Part shown: one piece after another, positions 51,961-63,192 of the stretch
How positions within the stretch are numbered: the first letter of the stretch is position 1
How the letters are laid out: every line of letters starts with the position of its first letter
From: Zerene cesonia
Lineage: Eukaryota > Arthropoda > Insecta > Lepidoptera > Pieridae
Assembly: GCF_012273895.1 (NCBI RefSeq)
Contig: NC_052122.1
Location: forward strand, 930,001 to 994,000
DNA length: 64,000 bases
Direction: 5' to 3'
Notes under the pieces: generated by a model
Databases searched by the model: none
Seen by the model: only the letters and a program-made list of their open reading frames with translations
Told to the model about the DNA's origin: nothing
Program-made: the position numbers and the translations under genes

Positions 51961-52210
51961 CGTAAGCGTCATCTCTTATTATTCTTAAAGTTAACTGTAA
52001 CTGCCAGACAGTTGAGAGGACATCCGCACATCCTGATCCGCATATTCTGTTTGTAATATAGGTGGTGCTATCTACAAGTATGTATTATAGAACTCTTATT
52101 GTTTTATGCGAGTCTAGTAACTCTGTATCGTAAATATTGCTCCTGTGAGATATGTATATGTTTGCAGTAGTTTTATACCTCTCACGCTTATTCCTCTGAG
52201 AGGCAAATGA
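51961..52210 (+). repeat. FAU copy 26 (subtype e, block 1)
   Basis: CGTAAGCGTCATCTC box, GTTAACTGTAACTGCCAGAC, TAGGTGGTGCTATCTACAAG, GAACTCTTATTGTTTTATGC, GAGTCTAGTAACTCTGTATC, GTAAATATTGCTCC, CCTCTCACGC...CCTCTGAGAGGC. Inverse partner of copy 24. Confidence 0.93.
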
Positions 52211-53171
52211 CTATAGCGTATAGTTATCTCATAAATTCCAAATGAGTTTTTAAAGACTTTCGGTCTTATAAAAATAGCCTATCGATGGTTTTAAGCATAG
52301 ATAAGTTAAAGTGTATTTATTCATAATCATCAATAATAAAAAAACTAAATTATGAAATAAATTGAAATCTCATACATAATCATTGCATTTACAGCATTGA
52401 AATGCTTTTGAAGAAAAATCTCAAACATGATTTTTTTTTAAAATGTGGCAATGAGTAAGGCAATGAGTAATGACTTTTGCCAGGGTCAAGAAAGGTGTAT
52501 TTTAAAGCAAATTGGTCAAGTGCGACTCGGACTCGCGACACTATTCTTACAAATACCTAAGCTTAAGGGCATCTGCATAAAAATTTGACAATCATCTACT
52601 TTATGAGCGTGCGAACGGTTACTTATACTTATATTTTATATTATTTGTTGATATAGCAGGAACAAAAATACATAATCTATAAATATTTTTACTGTCAAAC
52701 TGACACAGTTCATGAGATACAGGCTGGTAATAGACAAATGGACAGACAGACAGGCAAATAGAGGGATAGCGAGATCTTGATAATAGGGTCTAGGTTTTCC
52801 CTTTTGGTATGGAACCCTAAAAAGTTATTTCAATAAACGTATAAATAAAAAAATATTTATCTACATAATCAGCTATAGACATGTCGGCCATCTTATACTT
52901 TAAAGCACCGTTACAGTATGGTTCTCGGCTCCATAACTTTATCATAGGTTTATGGAACAGTTTTGTTCTGAAATGCATTTATGAATAACGTTTATTGTAA
53001 ATCGTACTGTAGCGAGCCTTCACATCTGTTGTAACTTTTTATGAATACGACCATTTATTTTTCCGGCTACTAGTTGAATAAGAATAATCTTTTAACTTTA
53101 TTTGTATTTTGGTTTCTACTTATATTTTTAACAATTCGTTAATTTACATATTGATGTAGGTATTGTTTTTG

Positions 53172-53412
53172 TATAAGCGTCATCTCTCATTATTCTCATG
53201 ATTTAACTGTAACTAACACACAGTTGGAGTACATCAGTACTACCTGAATATTTTGTTTTCAATATAGGTGGAGCTGTATGTATATATATATAAGAGAACT
53301 CTTGTTCGGTCATGCGAGTCTAGTAATTCTGTTTCGTAAATTTTGCTCGCGTTAGATCTGTAGGTTCGTAGTGATTTTATGCCTCTCACATCTACTCCTC
53401 TGTGAGGCAAAT
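53172..53412 (+). repeat. FAU copy 27 (subtype f, block 1)
   Basis: ATAAGCGTCATCTCTC box, TTTAACTGTAACTAACACAC, TAGGTGGAGCTGTATG, GAACTCTTGTTCGGTCATGC, GAGTCTAGTAATTCTGTTTC, GTAAATTTTGCTCGCG, TGCCTCTCACA...TGTGAGGCA. Inverse partner of copy 23. Confidence 0.93.
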
Positions 53413-54046
53413 GAATCTATAGCGTATATTTATTTTTTCAATTCCATGTTTTTAATAACAGACTTAGACATCAAGATTGGATAATAATCACGTAACAATA
53501 ATTGTTTTTATGGTATAGTGCGTATATCCCATTAAAATAGACATTTTTTTTCTAAAAATAACAATGAATCTTTGCTCTCTCGTATGCAGATCGAATAAAT
53601 TTTTATTTAGAATTTTGATATTTCAGGAAAGGCAATTCTTTAACAAATATGTAGAAATAAAAATTTAGTAGAAAATTCAAATTCTTCAAATCAAATTCAC
53701 AAGAATTCTTATTTGGGGTAAATTTCGTCACATAATTTACCCGATACAACTGATATTTTCCTTATCAGTTGTTCCAGATCTTCAAATTTATACTCTCAGC
53801 AAAAATGCTCACCTCACAGGCATAGCCTTATATAACATCTATACTATATATAGTACGTACGTACGTACGAGCCCGAGCTTACGCATAATATGGACGTTTT
53901 ATTTGTAAATGTTCCTATAACTTTTCTTTTTCACTCTGCAGCTAAGCTTATAGACCTTGTATTTAGTTTTCTTGCAATAAATAATGCACTAATTTGTATT
54001 GATTTTCATAAAATGGTATTTTATTTCTTTTACTTTACATAATTTA

Positions 54047-54296
54047 AAACGTCGTCTTTTTATTATTTTTGAAGTATAACTAATTTACGGGCAGACGGGA
54101 AATAACTTAGTCCTCAATAATATTCCATTTGAAATCGAGGTGAAGCTTTTTAGAGCTTTATATTGAAGTACACTTAATAGGTTAAGCGATTCTAGTAATT
54201 GCGTGTCGTAAATTTTGCTTCAGCTATAATATCTATCTGGTTTCAAACTATTTTTATTATCAGCAACAGAGAGCTTTGCCTCTGTGAGGCAAAGTT
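54047..54296 (+). repeat. FAU copy 28 (subtype a, block 2)
   Basis: AAAACGTCGTCTTT box (one change from GCGTCATC), CGAGGTGAAGCTTTTTAGAG, GAAGTACACTTA, AAGCGATTCTAGTAATTGC, GTGTCGTAAATTTTGCTTCA, and a perfect 9-bp hairpin CTTTGCCTC-TGT-GAGGCAAAG. Confidence 0.92.
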
Positions 54297-54603
54297 CTAA
54301 CTAATAAATGATAAAACACAATATAACCCATGTTGCGTTAAAAAAATAAGGGTATAGGAAAGTTAGTAAATGACGGGTAAAATTAATGAATTAATATTAT
54401 TACACAAGATATTTAAAAATAATTATTAGTAATAAATATACATATTTATTTCAGAACGTGCGTCCCATATTTTACAAGTGTAGGTATTATATTTATAACC
54501 ATAAAAAAATATATAATGATATAACTACAACCAAATTACATTATTCAAGCCACAATTGATATCCATTGTTTAAATGAGCTACACGTCATAATTCTATCAG
54601 CTA

Positions 54604-55135
54604 GACTACGTATGATTTTATTTCTACATTACAACTCTGGACATAAATGTTGTAATTCTATGTCTCTTGATGGCATTAAAGGAGTTCACTCTAAATTGTA
54701 TGTACATATCAGAAGCGCTACAGCGCTACAGTATCTATGTAGTCCCATCAGATACCGGAAGATGTTATTATGTTCTTTTCTAATGCCATCTAATGCTTTC
54801 TTGGTGTAATTTATCCAAAGTTGACAAGTATAGAGGGACTGACAAAAGGTCTTATATAAATGAATTTTGACGCAGTTGGATGCCCTACGAAATTTTCTCA
54901 CTATCATATTGCCGACGACACAGAGTGCACGTCGTTGTTGCTCTAAATCGGCATCGTCCTTTCTTTTAGATGTGACAATGTGACCAAGATACTTGAAGCT
55001 TCTATTATTTTTATGGGCTGGCTAACAATATAGACAGGTGGAATGTTTTAAGGTCCCTTTCCCGATCTGAATCTTAACATTTTGGTCTTCTTAACGTTAT
55101 GCTGTAACCAATATGCAAGAACATATCTTACACAT
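54604..55135 (-). pseudogene. LINE reverse-transcriptase fragment (block 2)
   Basis: Near-identical to 47715-48275, including the same AGCGCTACAGCGCTACAG mini-duplication. That shows one insertion was copied with the block. The longest minus-strand piece (54686-54907) reads VKIHLYKTFCQSLYTCQLW. A short remnant also survives in block 3 near 61880-61930. Confidence 0.8.
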
Positions 55136-55307
55136 AATAATTTTAAATAGAGAAAAAAGAGAACAAAAATAAATACACATACAAGCGTATATATCTAGTA
55201 ATAAAATAATAAAATAATGACTGTTACGTGTGTGTATTATTCAATCTTGATGTCTAAGTCTGTTATTATGAACATGGAATTGAAAAAATATATGTACGCT
55301 ATAGATT

Positions 55308-55544
55308 TATTTGCCTCACAGAGGAATGGCTGTGAGAGGTATAAAATTACTGCGAAGACCTGCATATCTAAAAATTTACGATACAGAATTACTAGACTCG
55401 CATGACCGAACAAGAGTTCTCTTATATATATATACATACAGCTCCACCTATATTGTAAACAAAATATTCAGGTAGTACTGATGTACTCCAACTGTGTGTT
55501 AGTTACAGTTAAATCATGAGAATAATGAGAGATGACGCTTATAC
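55308..55544 (-). repeat. FAU copy 29 (subtype b, block 2)
   Basis: On the minus strand: ATAAGCGTCATCTCTC, TTTAACTGTAACTAACACAC, TAGGTGGAGCTGTATG, GAACTCTTGTTCGGTCATGC, GAGTCTAGTAATTCTGTATC, GTAAATTTTTAG. The GCTCGCG segment after the core is lost. The hairpin reads ACCTCTCACAG...CCTCTGTGAGGC. Confidence 0.92.
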
Positions 55545-56135
55545 AAAAACAATACCTACATCAATATGTAAATTAACGAATTATTAAAAATATAAGTAGA
55601 AACCAAAATACAAATAACGTTAAAAGATTATTCTTATTCAACTAGTAGCCGGAAAAATAAATGGTCGTATTCATAAAAAGTTACAACAGATGTGAAGGCT
55701 CGCTACAGTACGATTTACAATAAACGTTATTCATAAATGCATTTCAGAACAAAACTGTTCCATAAACCTATGATTAAGTTATGGAGCCGAGAACCCTATA
55801 CTATAACGGTGCTTTAAAGTATAAGATGGCCGACATGTCTACAGCTGATTACATAGATATATATTTTGATGTTGTCATAATACGTTTATTGAAGTAATTT
55901 TTTAGGGTCCGTACCAAAAGGTTAAACCCTATTACTAAGACCTCGCTTTCCGTCTATTTGCCTGTCTGTCTGTCTGTCCATTTGTCTATTACCAGCCTGT
56001 ATCCCATGAACTATGTCAGATTGACAGTATATTTATAGATTATGTATTTTTATTCCGGCTATATCAACAAATAATATAAAATATAAGCTTAAGTAACCGT
56101 TGGCACGCTAATAAAGTAGATGATTGTCAATTTTT

Positions 56136-56469
56136 GACGTGACAACGTCTTAAATTAGGTTGCGGCTCGGAGGCACTCATGAAAAAGTGTAACGCCCGGT
56201 AACGTTACGATGAGTCACCGAACTATGATCGGTCCGCCGCGCGCGCAGCACTAGAGAATTAGGCGCATTTTGTCTTGCGTGTTTGTGTCTCTGTCTCTGT
56301 CTTTTTAGTAAACAAAATATATTTTCTATAGTTAAAATTTGTGCAATTCTTATTTTCATTCAATTCCTTGTTCCTATTGTGCAATTTAATAATTTTCATA
56401 TTAATAAATATTCTACCAAGAAAATGACGTTGTCACGTAAAATCTTCGCCCGTACTTTACAGGCAACCA
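56136..56469. mobile_element. recent GC-rich insertion with inverted ends
   Basis: ACGTGACAACGTC (56137-56149) is matched by GACGTTGTCACGT (56426-56438), a 13-bp perfect inverted pair; about 30 further foreign bases follow to 56469. The homologous site in block 1 (near 49540) is uninterrupted. Inside are CCGCCGCGCGCGC and a CTCTGTCTCTGTC run. Family unknown. Confidence 0.75.
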
Positions 56470-56861
56470 TTTTTTTTTTGCAGATGCCCTTAAGCTTAGG
56501 TATTTGCAAGGATAGTGTCGGGAGACCGACTCGCACTTGACCAAGTTGCTTTTAAATACACCTTTTTGATATTGGCAAAAGTCATTACATTATATGGTTC
56601 ATTGCCATACTCATCGCCACATTTGAAAAAAAAAGTTTCGAGATTTTTTTTAAAAGTATTTCAATGCCGTAAATGGAATAACTATGCTTGTCAGGTCCAG
56701 AGATGTTCAATTCATTTCATGATTTAATTTTTTTTTATTAATAATAATAATAATAATGAATACACTTTAACTTATGTATGTTTAAAACCTAAAGGCTATT
56801 TTTATAAGACCGAAAGTCTTAAAAAACTCATTTGGAATTTATGAGATAAATATATGCAGTC

Positions 56862-57098
56862 ATTTTGCCTCTCAGAGGAATAGGCGTGAGAGGTATAAAA
56901 CTACTTCAACATATCTCACAGGAGCAAAATTTACGATACAGAGTTACTAGACTCGCATAAATAATAAGAGTTCTATAATACATACTTGTATTATAGCTCC
57001 ACCTATATTACAAACAGAATTTTCAGGATATGCGGATGTCCTCTCAACTGTCTGGTAGTTACAGTTAATATTAAGAATAATAAAAGATGACGCTTACG
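56862..57098 (-). repeat. FAU copy 30 (subtype c, block 2)
   Basis: On the minus strand: GTAAGCGTCATCTTTTATT, TTAACTGTAACTACCAGACA, TAGGTGGAGCTATAATACAA, GAACTCTTATTATTTATGC, GAGTCTAGTAACTCTGTATC, GTAAATTTTGCTCC, CCTCTCACGCC...CCTCTGAGAGGC. Confidence 0.93.
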
Positions 57099-57741
57099 CA
57101 AAAATAGTACATAAATATATAAGTTTATATAACGTTTTTTAACCTTAGTGGCGGACTAAACTAAACTAAAATTAATTTTAAATGTGTGAACGATTGTTAT
57201 TAAATTTAAATTATTTATTTATTGGTTTATTTTATCTTTTATTTTGCAATCCATTGAGGGGATGATATTTATAAATTCGTTTATTTTTATCTAGCAGGGA
57301 GATAATGTACTATTAGTTAATAAAGACACTACAAGATTTCATAATACCCGCGCAACAAATATTGTGTTTATGAGATAATACTTACAATACACTAAAAGAA
57401 GACTTTTTGTCTACGAGTATACATGATTCTTGTATGCAGGTCGAAGCTATTTTAATTAACATTTTGCGATCGCGATATCTCAGGACCAATGATTCTTAGA
57501 AAATAAGTAGAAAAACCGATTTTTAAAATAATTCAAAATCTTAAACTTTTATATGAGACAATTTTTTTAATATAAATTTGTTCAAACGTTGACCACAAAA
57601 AACTTTTAAGCAAACACATAGGATCGATGGGGATGTTTTAACTTTGACGACTCTAATGAAGAACTTACTTGTTTATTTGGCCTGGCTATAACTGAATTTA
57701 ATTATATTAATTTGAAATAGTCTAATTATTTTACATTATAT

Positions 57742-57938
57742 CTAGCTACGCCCCGCGGTTTCACCTACGTAAGTCCGTATTACGTAGGAATGTCGGGATA
57801 AAAAGCCTATATGTTATTCCAGTTGTCCAGCTGTCTACGTACCAAATTTCATTGCAATCGGTTCAGTAGTTTTTGCGTGAAAGAGTCCCAAACACACACA
57901 CATCCTTACAAACTTTCGCATTTATGATATAAGTAGGA
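57742..57938 (-). mobile_element. Lep1-type Helitron (block 2)
   Basis: Same element and same position relative to copies as 50815-51011, with nearly identical sequence. It was duplicated with the block. Confidence 0.85.
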
Positions 57939-57955
57939 TGTGTAGATATTTTACA

Positions 57956-58192
57956 AAAGCGTCATCTTCTATTCCTTTCATAACTTAATTGTAACTCACA
58001 GTAAATAAAGGCATAGTTGGTACACACGTAGTTATCCTGTTCAGAGCCTAGGTGGAGTTATCTATTAAAGAACTCTTGTTGGGTTATGCGATTCTAGTAA
58101 ATCAGTATCGTAAATTTCATTTCCGTTAGAATTATAGGTCCAGGTCACACGCGATTTTAAAGTTTAGGAACACTCCGTGTCCTTTTTTTAGT
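57956..58192 (+). repeat. FAU copy 31 (subtype d, block 2)
   Basis: Essentially identical to copy 25: AAAGCGTCATCTTC, TAGGTGGAGTTATC, GAACTCTTGTTGGGTTATGC, GATTCTAGTAAATCAGTATC, GTAAATTTCATTTCC, ACACTCCGTGTCC. Confidence 0.92.
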
Positions 58193-58385
58193 CAAATTAC
58201 CTTGTGGCGATCTTTGCATTAACCCAGGTGCTTTTTACATTATTTTTGATTTGCAATTATTCGCTCTTGAATTTGTGTGTTATGTTATTTTTATTGTTGG
58301 TTGCACACGATTAACATATTCTCTCAAAAAAGGTCACCTCTTTTACTACTGATTAAAAGTAAAGTATTAACCAACAGCCTAGATT

Positions 58386-58594
58386 TAATTTTTAGTTTTA
58401 TAGCATTGAAATGCTTTATAAATGAGAAATTTTGAAAGAATAGAAAAAATTTGATCACGAGGCAGGATTCGAACCTGCGTATCTTGCCTAACCGTAGCAA
58501 CGCCTAGCCTCTCGGCCACCCGTGATCCTGCCACAGTAATCGAATTTCTTCTACTCTTTCGGTTTCATGTGCCTAAGGGGCACCCCACGCCGCC
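58386..58594 (-). mobile_element. tRNA-derived SINE with 11-bp target duplication
   Basis: Flanked by CAGCCTAGATT at 58375-58385 and 58595-58605, which occurs once at the equivalent block 1 site (51661-51671). On the minus strand the tRNA-like head (GGTGGCCGAGAGGCT ... GGTTCGAATCC) leads, then GAAATTTTGAAAG in inverse and an AT-rich tail. A long target duplication implies retrotransposition by LINE machinery. Confidence 0.9.
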
Positions 58595-58664
58595 CAGCCT
58601 AGATTGTCCTTCTTTTATAACCACATAAGTTTTTGAAGATGATAATCTGATCATAAACCGTGTA

Positions 58665-58690
58665 TCTTATACCTTTAAACGAGCAATTCT

Positions 58691-58725
<35 letters not shown>

Positions 58726-59088
58726 GGGATCTCGGAATCGGCTCCAACGATTTTCATGAAATTTAGTATATAGGGGTTTTCGAGGGCGATAAATCGATCT
58801 AGCTAGGAATTTTTTTTAGAAAATGTCATATTCGTGTTTTATTCGTGTTTTTTTTTCCCTGACATCTATTGGTGAATAGTAATACTATTTTGCTTCGTAG
58901 ACAGCTGGACAACTGAAATAATGTCATATTCGTGTTTTATTCGTGTTTTTTTTCCTGACATCTATTGGTGAATAATAATACTATTCGCTTCGTAGATAGC
59001 TGGACAACTGAAATAACACAGGCACTTTTTATACCGATATTCCTACGGGATACGGACTTACGCGGTTTCAACCGCGGGTCACAGCTAG
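58665..59088 (+). mobile_element. Helitron-like element with empty site in block 1
   Basis: TCTTATACCTTTAAACG at the start, (TA)n, ACCGCGGGTCACAGCTAG at the end. Inserted exactly between A and T of CCGTGTA/TGTATATT; block 1 keeps the uninterrupted CCGTGTATGTATATT near 51730. About 95 bases around TGTCATATTCGTGTTTTATT are tandemly repeated inside (58824 and 58921). Confidence 0.9.
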
Positions 59089-59321
59089 TGTATATTAAGT
59101 GCATAGAAAATTGCTTTAGAAATTTATATATTTTGTTCTGAATATATAACTGTGGTAGACTTAACACTTGTGAGAAGTATTAACGAACGCTCAACCATTT
59201 ATATAAACTGTGAATATAATATACAAAGAAGATTAGGCTTTAATGAATTTTTATTTATTTAGTCCGCTACTAAGATTAAAAAAACGTTATAAACTTATAT
59301 ATTGATGTACTATTTTTGCAT

Positions 59322-59561
59322 AAGCGTCATCTTTATTATTCTTAAATTTAACTGTAACTACCAGACAGTTGAGAGGACATCCGCACATGCTGAATATTCT
59401 GTTTGTAATATAGGTGGTGCTATCTACAAGTATGTATTATAGAACTCTTATTATTTATGCGAGTCTAGTAACTCTGTATCGTAAATTTTGCTCCTGTGAG
59501 ATATGTATATGTTTGCAGTAGTTTAATACCTCTCACGCTTATTCCTCTGAGAGGCAAATGA
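59322..59561 (+). repeat. FAU copy 32 (subtype e, block 2)
   Basis: CATAAGCGTCATCTTT box, TTTAACTGTAACTACCAGAC, TAGGTGGTGCTATCTACAAG, GAACTCTTATTATTTATGC, GAGTCTAGTAACTCTGTATC, GTAAATTTTGCTCC, CCTCTCACGC...CCTCTGAGAGGC. Confidence 0.93.
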
Positions 59562-59770
59562 CTCTATAGCGTATATTTATATCTTATAAATTCCACAATG
59601 AGTTTTTAAAGGCTTTCGGTCTATACATAAGTTAAAGTGTATTCATCATTATTATTAATAAAAAAAAAATTAAATTATGAAATAAATTGAAAATCTCTGG
59701 ACCTAACAAACATAATTATTGCATTTAAAGCATTGAAATGCTTTTGAAAGAAATCTCAAACACGATTTTT

Positions 59771-60083
59771 GGAACGAAGTTCCTTATCGCGCGTTCAAAG
59801 GGGGCTAGACGGAAAAAATTCTTACGAAAAGTTGTCACGACAATTTTTGCTATAGTAAGCTATTGTAAGCTGTGCGGCGTCACATGTTTCTCTGTCTGTC
59901 TATCTCTCTCTTATAGAAAGCAAGCCAGATATTTTCATTTCTATTTCGCATCGAACAGAGCCTACTGATTAAGTTTATATAATATTAAATTTGTTATTAA
60001 TTAAAAAAATATTATTGTAACTTAAAAAATAATAATGTTTTATTACAATTCCTTCACTAATTAATCGAAAAGAACTTCGTTCC
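59771..60083. mobile_element. MITE with GGAACGAAGTTC inverted ends
   Basis: GGAACGAAGTTCC at 59771-59783 and GAACTTCGTTCC at 60072-60083 form 12-bp inverted ends. Foreign sequence including a GGGTGTCCCTTGACACCC palindrome continues to about 60110. It interrupts the segment that is continuous in block 1 near 52430. The 59738-59968 open frame crosses it and is not a gene. Confidence 0.8.
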
Positions 60084-60422
60084 ATCCGGGTGTCCCTTGA
60101 CACCCCTCAAGTTATTTTTTTTTCAAATGTGGCGATGAGTATGGCAATGAGTAATGACTTTTGCCATAGTCAAGAAAGGTGTACTTTAAAGCAAATTGGT
60201 CAAGTGCGAGTCGGACTCGTGACACTAGGGATCTTATACTTTAAAGCACCGTTATAGTATAGAGTTCTCGACTCCATAACTTTATCATAGTTTTATGGAA
60301 CAGTTTTGTTCTAAAATGTATTTATGAATAACGTTTTTTCTTAATCGTACTATAGCGAGCCTTCACATCTGTTATAACTTTTTATGAATTATTTACATAT
60401 TGATGTAGGTATTGTTTTTGTA

Positions 60423-60662
60423 AAAGCGTCATCTCTCATTATTCTCATGATTTAACTGTAACTAACACACAGTTGGAGTACATCAGTACAACCTGAATAT
60501 TTTGTTTACAATATAGGTGGAGCTGTATGTAAATATATATAAGAGAACTCTTGTTCGGTTATGCGAGTCTAGTAATTCTGTATCGTAAATTTTGCTCGCG
60601 TTAGATCTGTAGATGTTCGTAGTGATTTTATGCCTCTCACATCTACTCCTCTGTGAGGCAAA
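60423..60662 (+). repeat. FAU copy 33 (subtype f, block 2)
   Basis: AAAAGCGTCATCTCTC box, TTTAACTGTAACTAACACAC, TAGGTGGAGCTGTATG, GAACTCTTGTTCGGTTATGC, GAGTCTAGTAATTCTGTATC, GTAAATTTTGCTCGCG, TGCCTCTCACA...TGTGAGGCA. Confidence 0.93.
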
Positions 60663-61298
60663 TGAATCTATAGCGTATATTTATTTTTTCAATTCCATGT
60701 TTTTAATAACAGACTTAGACATCAAGATTGGATAATAATCACGTAACAATAATTGTTTTTATGGTATAGTGCGTATATCCCATTAAAATAGACATTTTTT
60801 TTCTAAAAATAACAATGAATCTTTGCTCTCTCGTATGCAGATCGAATAAATTTTTATTTAGAATTTTGATATCTCAGGAAAGGCGATTCTTTAACAAATA
60901 TGTAGAAATACAAATTTTGTAGAAAATTCAAATTCTTCAAATCAAATTCACAAGAATTCTTATTTGGGGTAAATTTTGTCACATAATTTACCCGATACAA
61001 CTGATATGTTCCATATCAGTTGTTCCAGATCTTCAAATTTATACCCTCAGCAAAAATGCTCACCTCACAGGCATAGCCTTATATAACATCTATACTATAT
61101 ATAGTACGTACGTACGTACGAGCCCGAGCTTACGCATAATATGGACGTTTTATTTGTAAATGTACCTATAACTTTTCTTTTTCACTCTGCAGCTAAGCTT
61201 ATAGACCTTGTATTAAGTTTTCTTGCAATAAATAATGCACTAATTTGTATTGATTATTCATAAAATGGTATTTAATTTCTTTTACTTTATATAATTTA

Positions 61299-61546
61299 AA
61301 ACGTCATCTTTTTATTATTTTCGAAATATAACTAACTAACAGACAGTCGGGAACTACGTAGTCCTCAATAATATTCGATTTGTGATCTAGGTGGAGCTTT
61401 TTACAGCTTTTTATTGAAGTACTCTTAATAGGTTTTGCGATTCTAGTAATTGCGTGTCGTAAATTTTGCTTCAGCTATAATATCTATCTGGTTTCAAACT
61501 ATTTTTATTATCAGCAACAGAGAGCTTTGCCTCTGTGAGGTAAAGT
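61299..61546 (+). repeat. FAU copy 34 (subtype a, block 3)
   Basis: AAAACGTCATCTTT box, ACAGACAGTCGGGAACTACG, TAGGTGGAGCTTTTTACAGC, GAAGTACTCTTA, TTGCGATTCTAGTAATTGC, GTGTCGTAAATTTTGCTTCA, CTTTGCCTC-TGT-GAGGTAAAG. Confidence 0.92.
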
Positions 61547-62099
61547 TCTAACTAATAAATGATAAAACACAAAATAACCCATGTTGCGTTAAAAAAATAA
61601 GGGTATAGGAAAGTTAGTAAATGACGGGTAAAATTAATGAATTAATATTATTTATTACACAAGATATTTAAAAATAATAATTAGTAATAGAAATAAATAT
61701 ATTATTTCAGAACGTGCGTCCCATATTTTACAAGTGTAGGTATTATATTTATAACCATAAAAAAATATAATAATATAACTACAACCAAATTACATTATTC
61801 AAGCCACAATTGATATCCATTGTTTAAATGAGCTACTCGTCATAATTTTATCAGCTAGACTACGGAAAATTTTATTTCTATATTTGTCGACTCTGGACAT
61901 AAATGTTGTAATTCGATGTCTCTTGATGGCTTGTAAAACTAAAAATTCAATAATTATGTTTGTCAGATCCAGAGTTTTTCAATTTATTTGATTATTTTTT
62001 TATTAATAATAATAATGAATACACTTTAGCTTACGTATCTTTAAAACTTAAAGGCTTTTTATAAGACCGAATTTATGAGATATATAATATATTAAATTA

Positions 62100-62336
62100 T
62101 TTGCCTCTCAGAGGAATAGGCGTGAGAGGTATAAAAGTACTGCCAACATATACATATCTAACAGGAACAAAGTTTACGATACAGAGTTACTAGACTAGCA
62201 TAAAACAATAAGAGCTCTGTAATACATACTTGTAGATAGCTCCACCTATATTAAAAATATTCAGGATGTGCGGATGTACTCTCAAATGTTTGGTAGTTAC
62301 AGATAAATTTAAGAATAGTAAGAGATGACGCTTATG
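62100..62336 (-). repeat. FAU copy 35 (subtype c, block 3)
   Basis: On the minus strand: ATAAGCGTCATCTCTTAC, TTATCTGTAACTACCAAACA, TAGGTGGAGCTATCTACAAG, GAGCTCTTATTGTTTTATGC, TAGTCTAGTAACTCTGTATC, GTAAACTTTGTTCC, CCTCTCACGCC...CCTCTGAGAGGC. Confidence 0.9.
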
Positions 62337-62948
62337 TAAAAACAGTTCATCAATATATAAGTTAATAACGTTTTTTATCCTAAGTGACACACTAAACTAA
62401 ACTAAAATTAATTTTAAATACGTGAATGATTGTTATTAAATTTAAAGGTATTTATTTATTGGTTTATTTTATCTTTTATTTTGATTGAGGGGTTAATATT
62501 TATAAATTCGTTTATTTTTACCTAGTGGGGAGATAACGTACTATTAAACGTAAATTCTGTGTTTATGAGATGATACTTACAATACACTAAAAACGTTTTT
62601 GTCTACGAATATACATGATTTTTGTATGCAAATAGAAGCTCTTTTAATTAACATTTTGCGATCGCGATATCTCAGGAACAATGATTCTTAGAAAATAAGC
62701 AGAAAAATCGATTTTAAAGGAAATTCAAAATCTTAAACTTTTATATAGGACAATCTTTTTTTGCATAATTTTGTTCAAACGTTGACCACAAATAAATTTT
62801 AAGCAAACAAATAAGGTCGATTGGGATGCTTTAACTTTGAGGACTCTAATGAAGACCTTAGCTGTTTATTTGGCTAGGCTATAACTGCCTTTAATTATAT
62901 TTATTTGAAATAGTCTAATTATTTTATATAATGTGTAGATATTTTACA

Positions 62949-63192
62949 AAAGCGTCATCTTCTATTCCTTTCATAACTTAATTGTAACTCACAGTAAATA
63001 AAGGCATAGTTGGTACACACGTCCTTGGTAGTTATCCTGCTCAGAGCCTAGGTGGAGTTATCTATTGATGAACTCTTGTTGGGTTATGCGATTCTAGTAA
63101 TTCAGTATCGTAAATTTCGTTTCCGTTAGAAATATAGGTCCAAGGCATTACGCGATTTTATACTTTAGGTACAAGTCAGTGTCCTCCTTTGG
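62949..63192 (+). repeat. FAU copy 36 (subtype d, block 3)
   Basis: AAAAGCGTCATCTTC box, TAGGTGGAGTTATC, GAACTCTTGTTGGGTTATGC, GATTCTAGTAATTCAGTATC, GTAAATTTCGTTTCC. The 3' part (AAGTCAGTGTCC) differs from copies 25 and 31. Confidence 0.9.

Larger units (their letters stand above)
48617..53510. repeat. large inverted repeat inside block 1
   Basis: Left arm about 48617-50232 (copies 23 and 24, minus) is the reverse complement of right arm about 51898-53510 (copies 26 and 27, plus). The outer ends share CAATCTTGATGTCTAAG and the inner ends share the GCGGACTAAA stretch. Spacer is about 1.67 kb with copy 25 and a Helitron. Confidence 0.88.
47188..54046 (+). repeat. higher-order block 1 (copies 22-27)
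   Basis: About 6.9 kb. Unit order is a(+) b(-) c(-) d(+) e(+) f(+). The whole segment reappears at 54047-61298 in the same order with high identity, and partly at 61299-64000. It includes a retrotransposon scrap (47715-48275) and a 1.6-kb inverted repeat. Confidence 0.88.
54047..61298 (+). repeat. higher-order block 2 (copies 28-33)
   Basis: About 7.25 kb with the same unit order as block 1. It is longer because of later insertions at about 56136-56469, 58386-58594, 58665-59088 and 59771-60110, and it has lost part of the repeat corresponding to 52540-52890. Confidence 0.88.
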
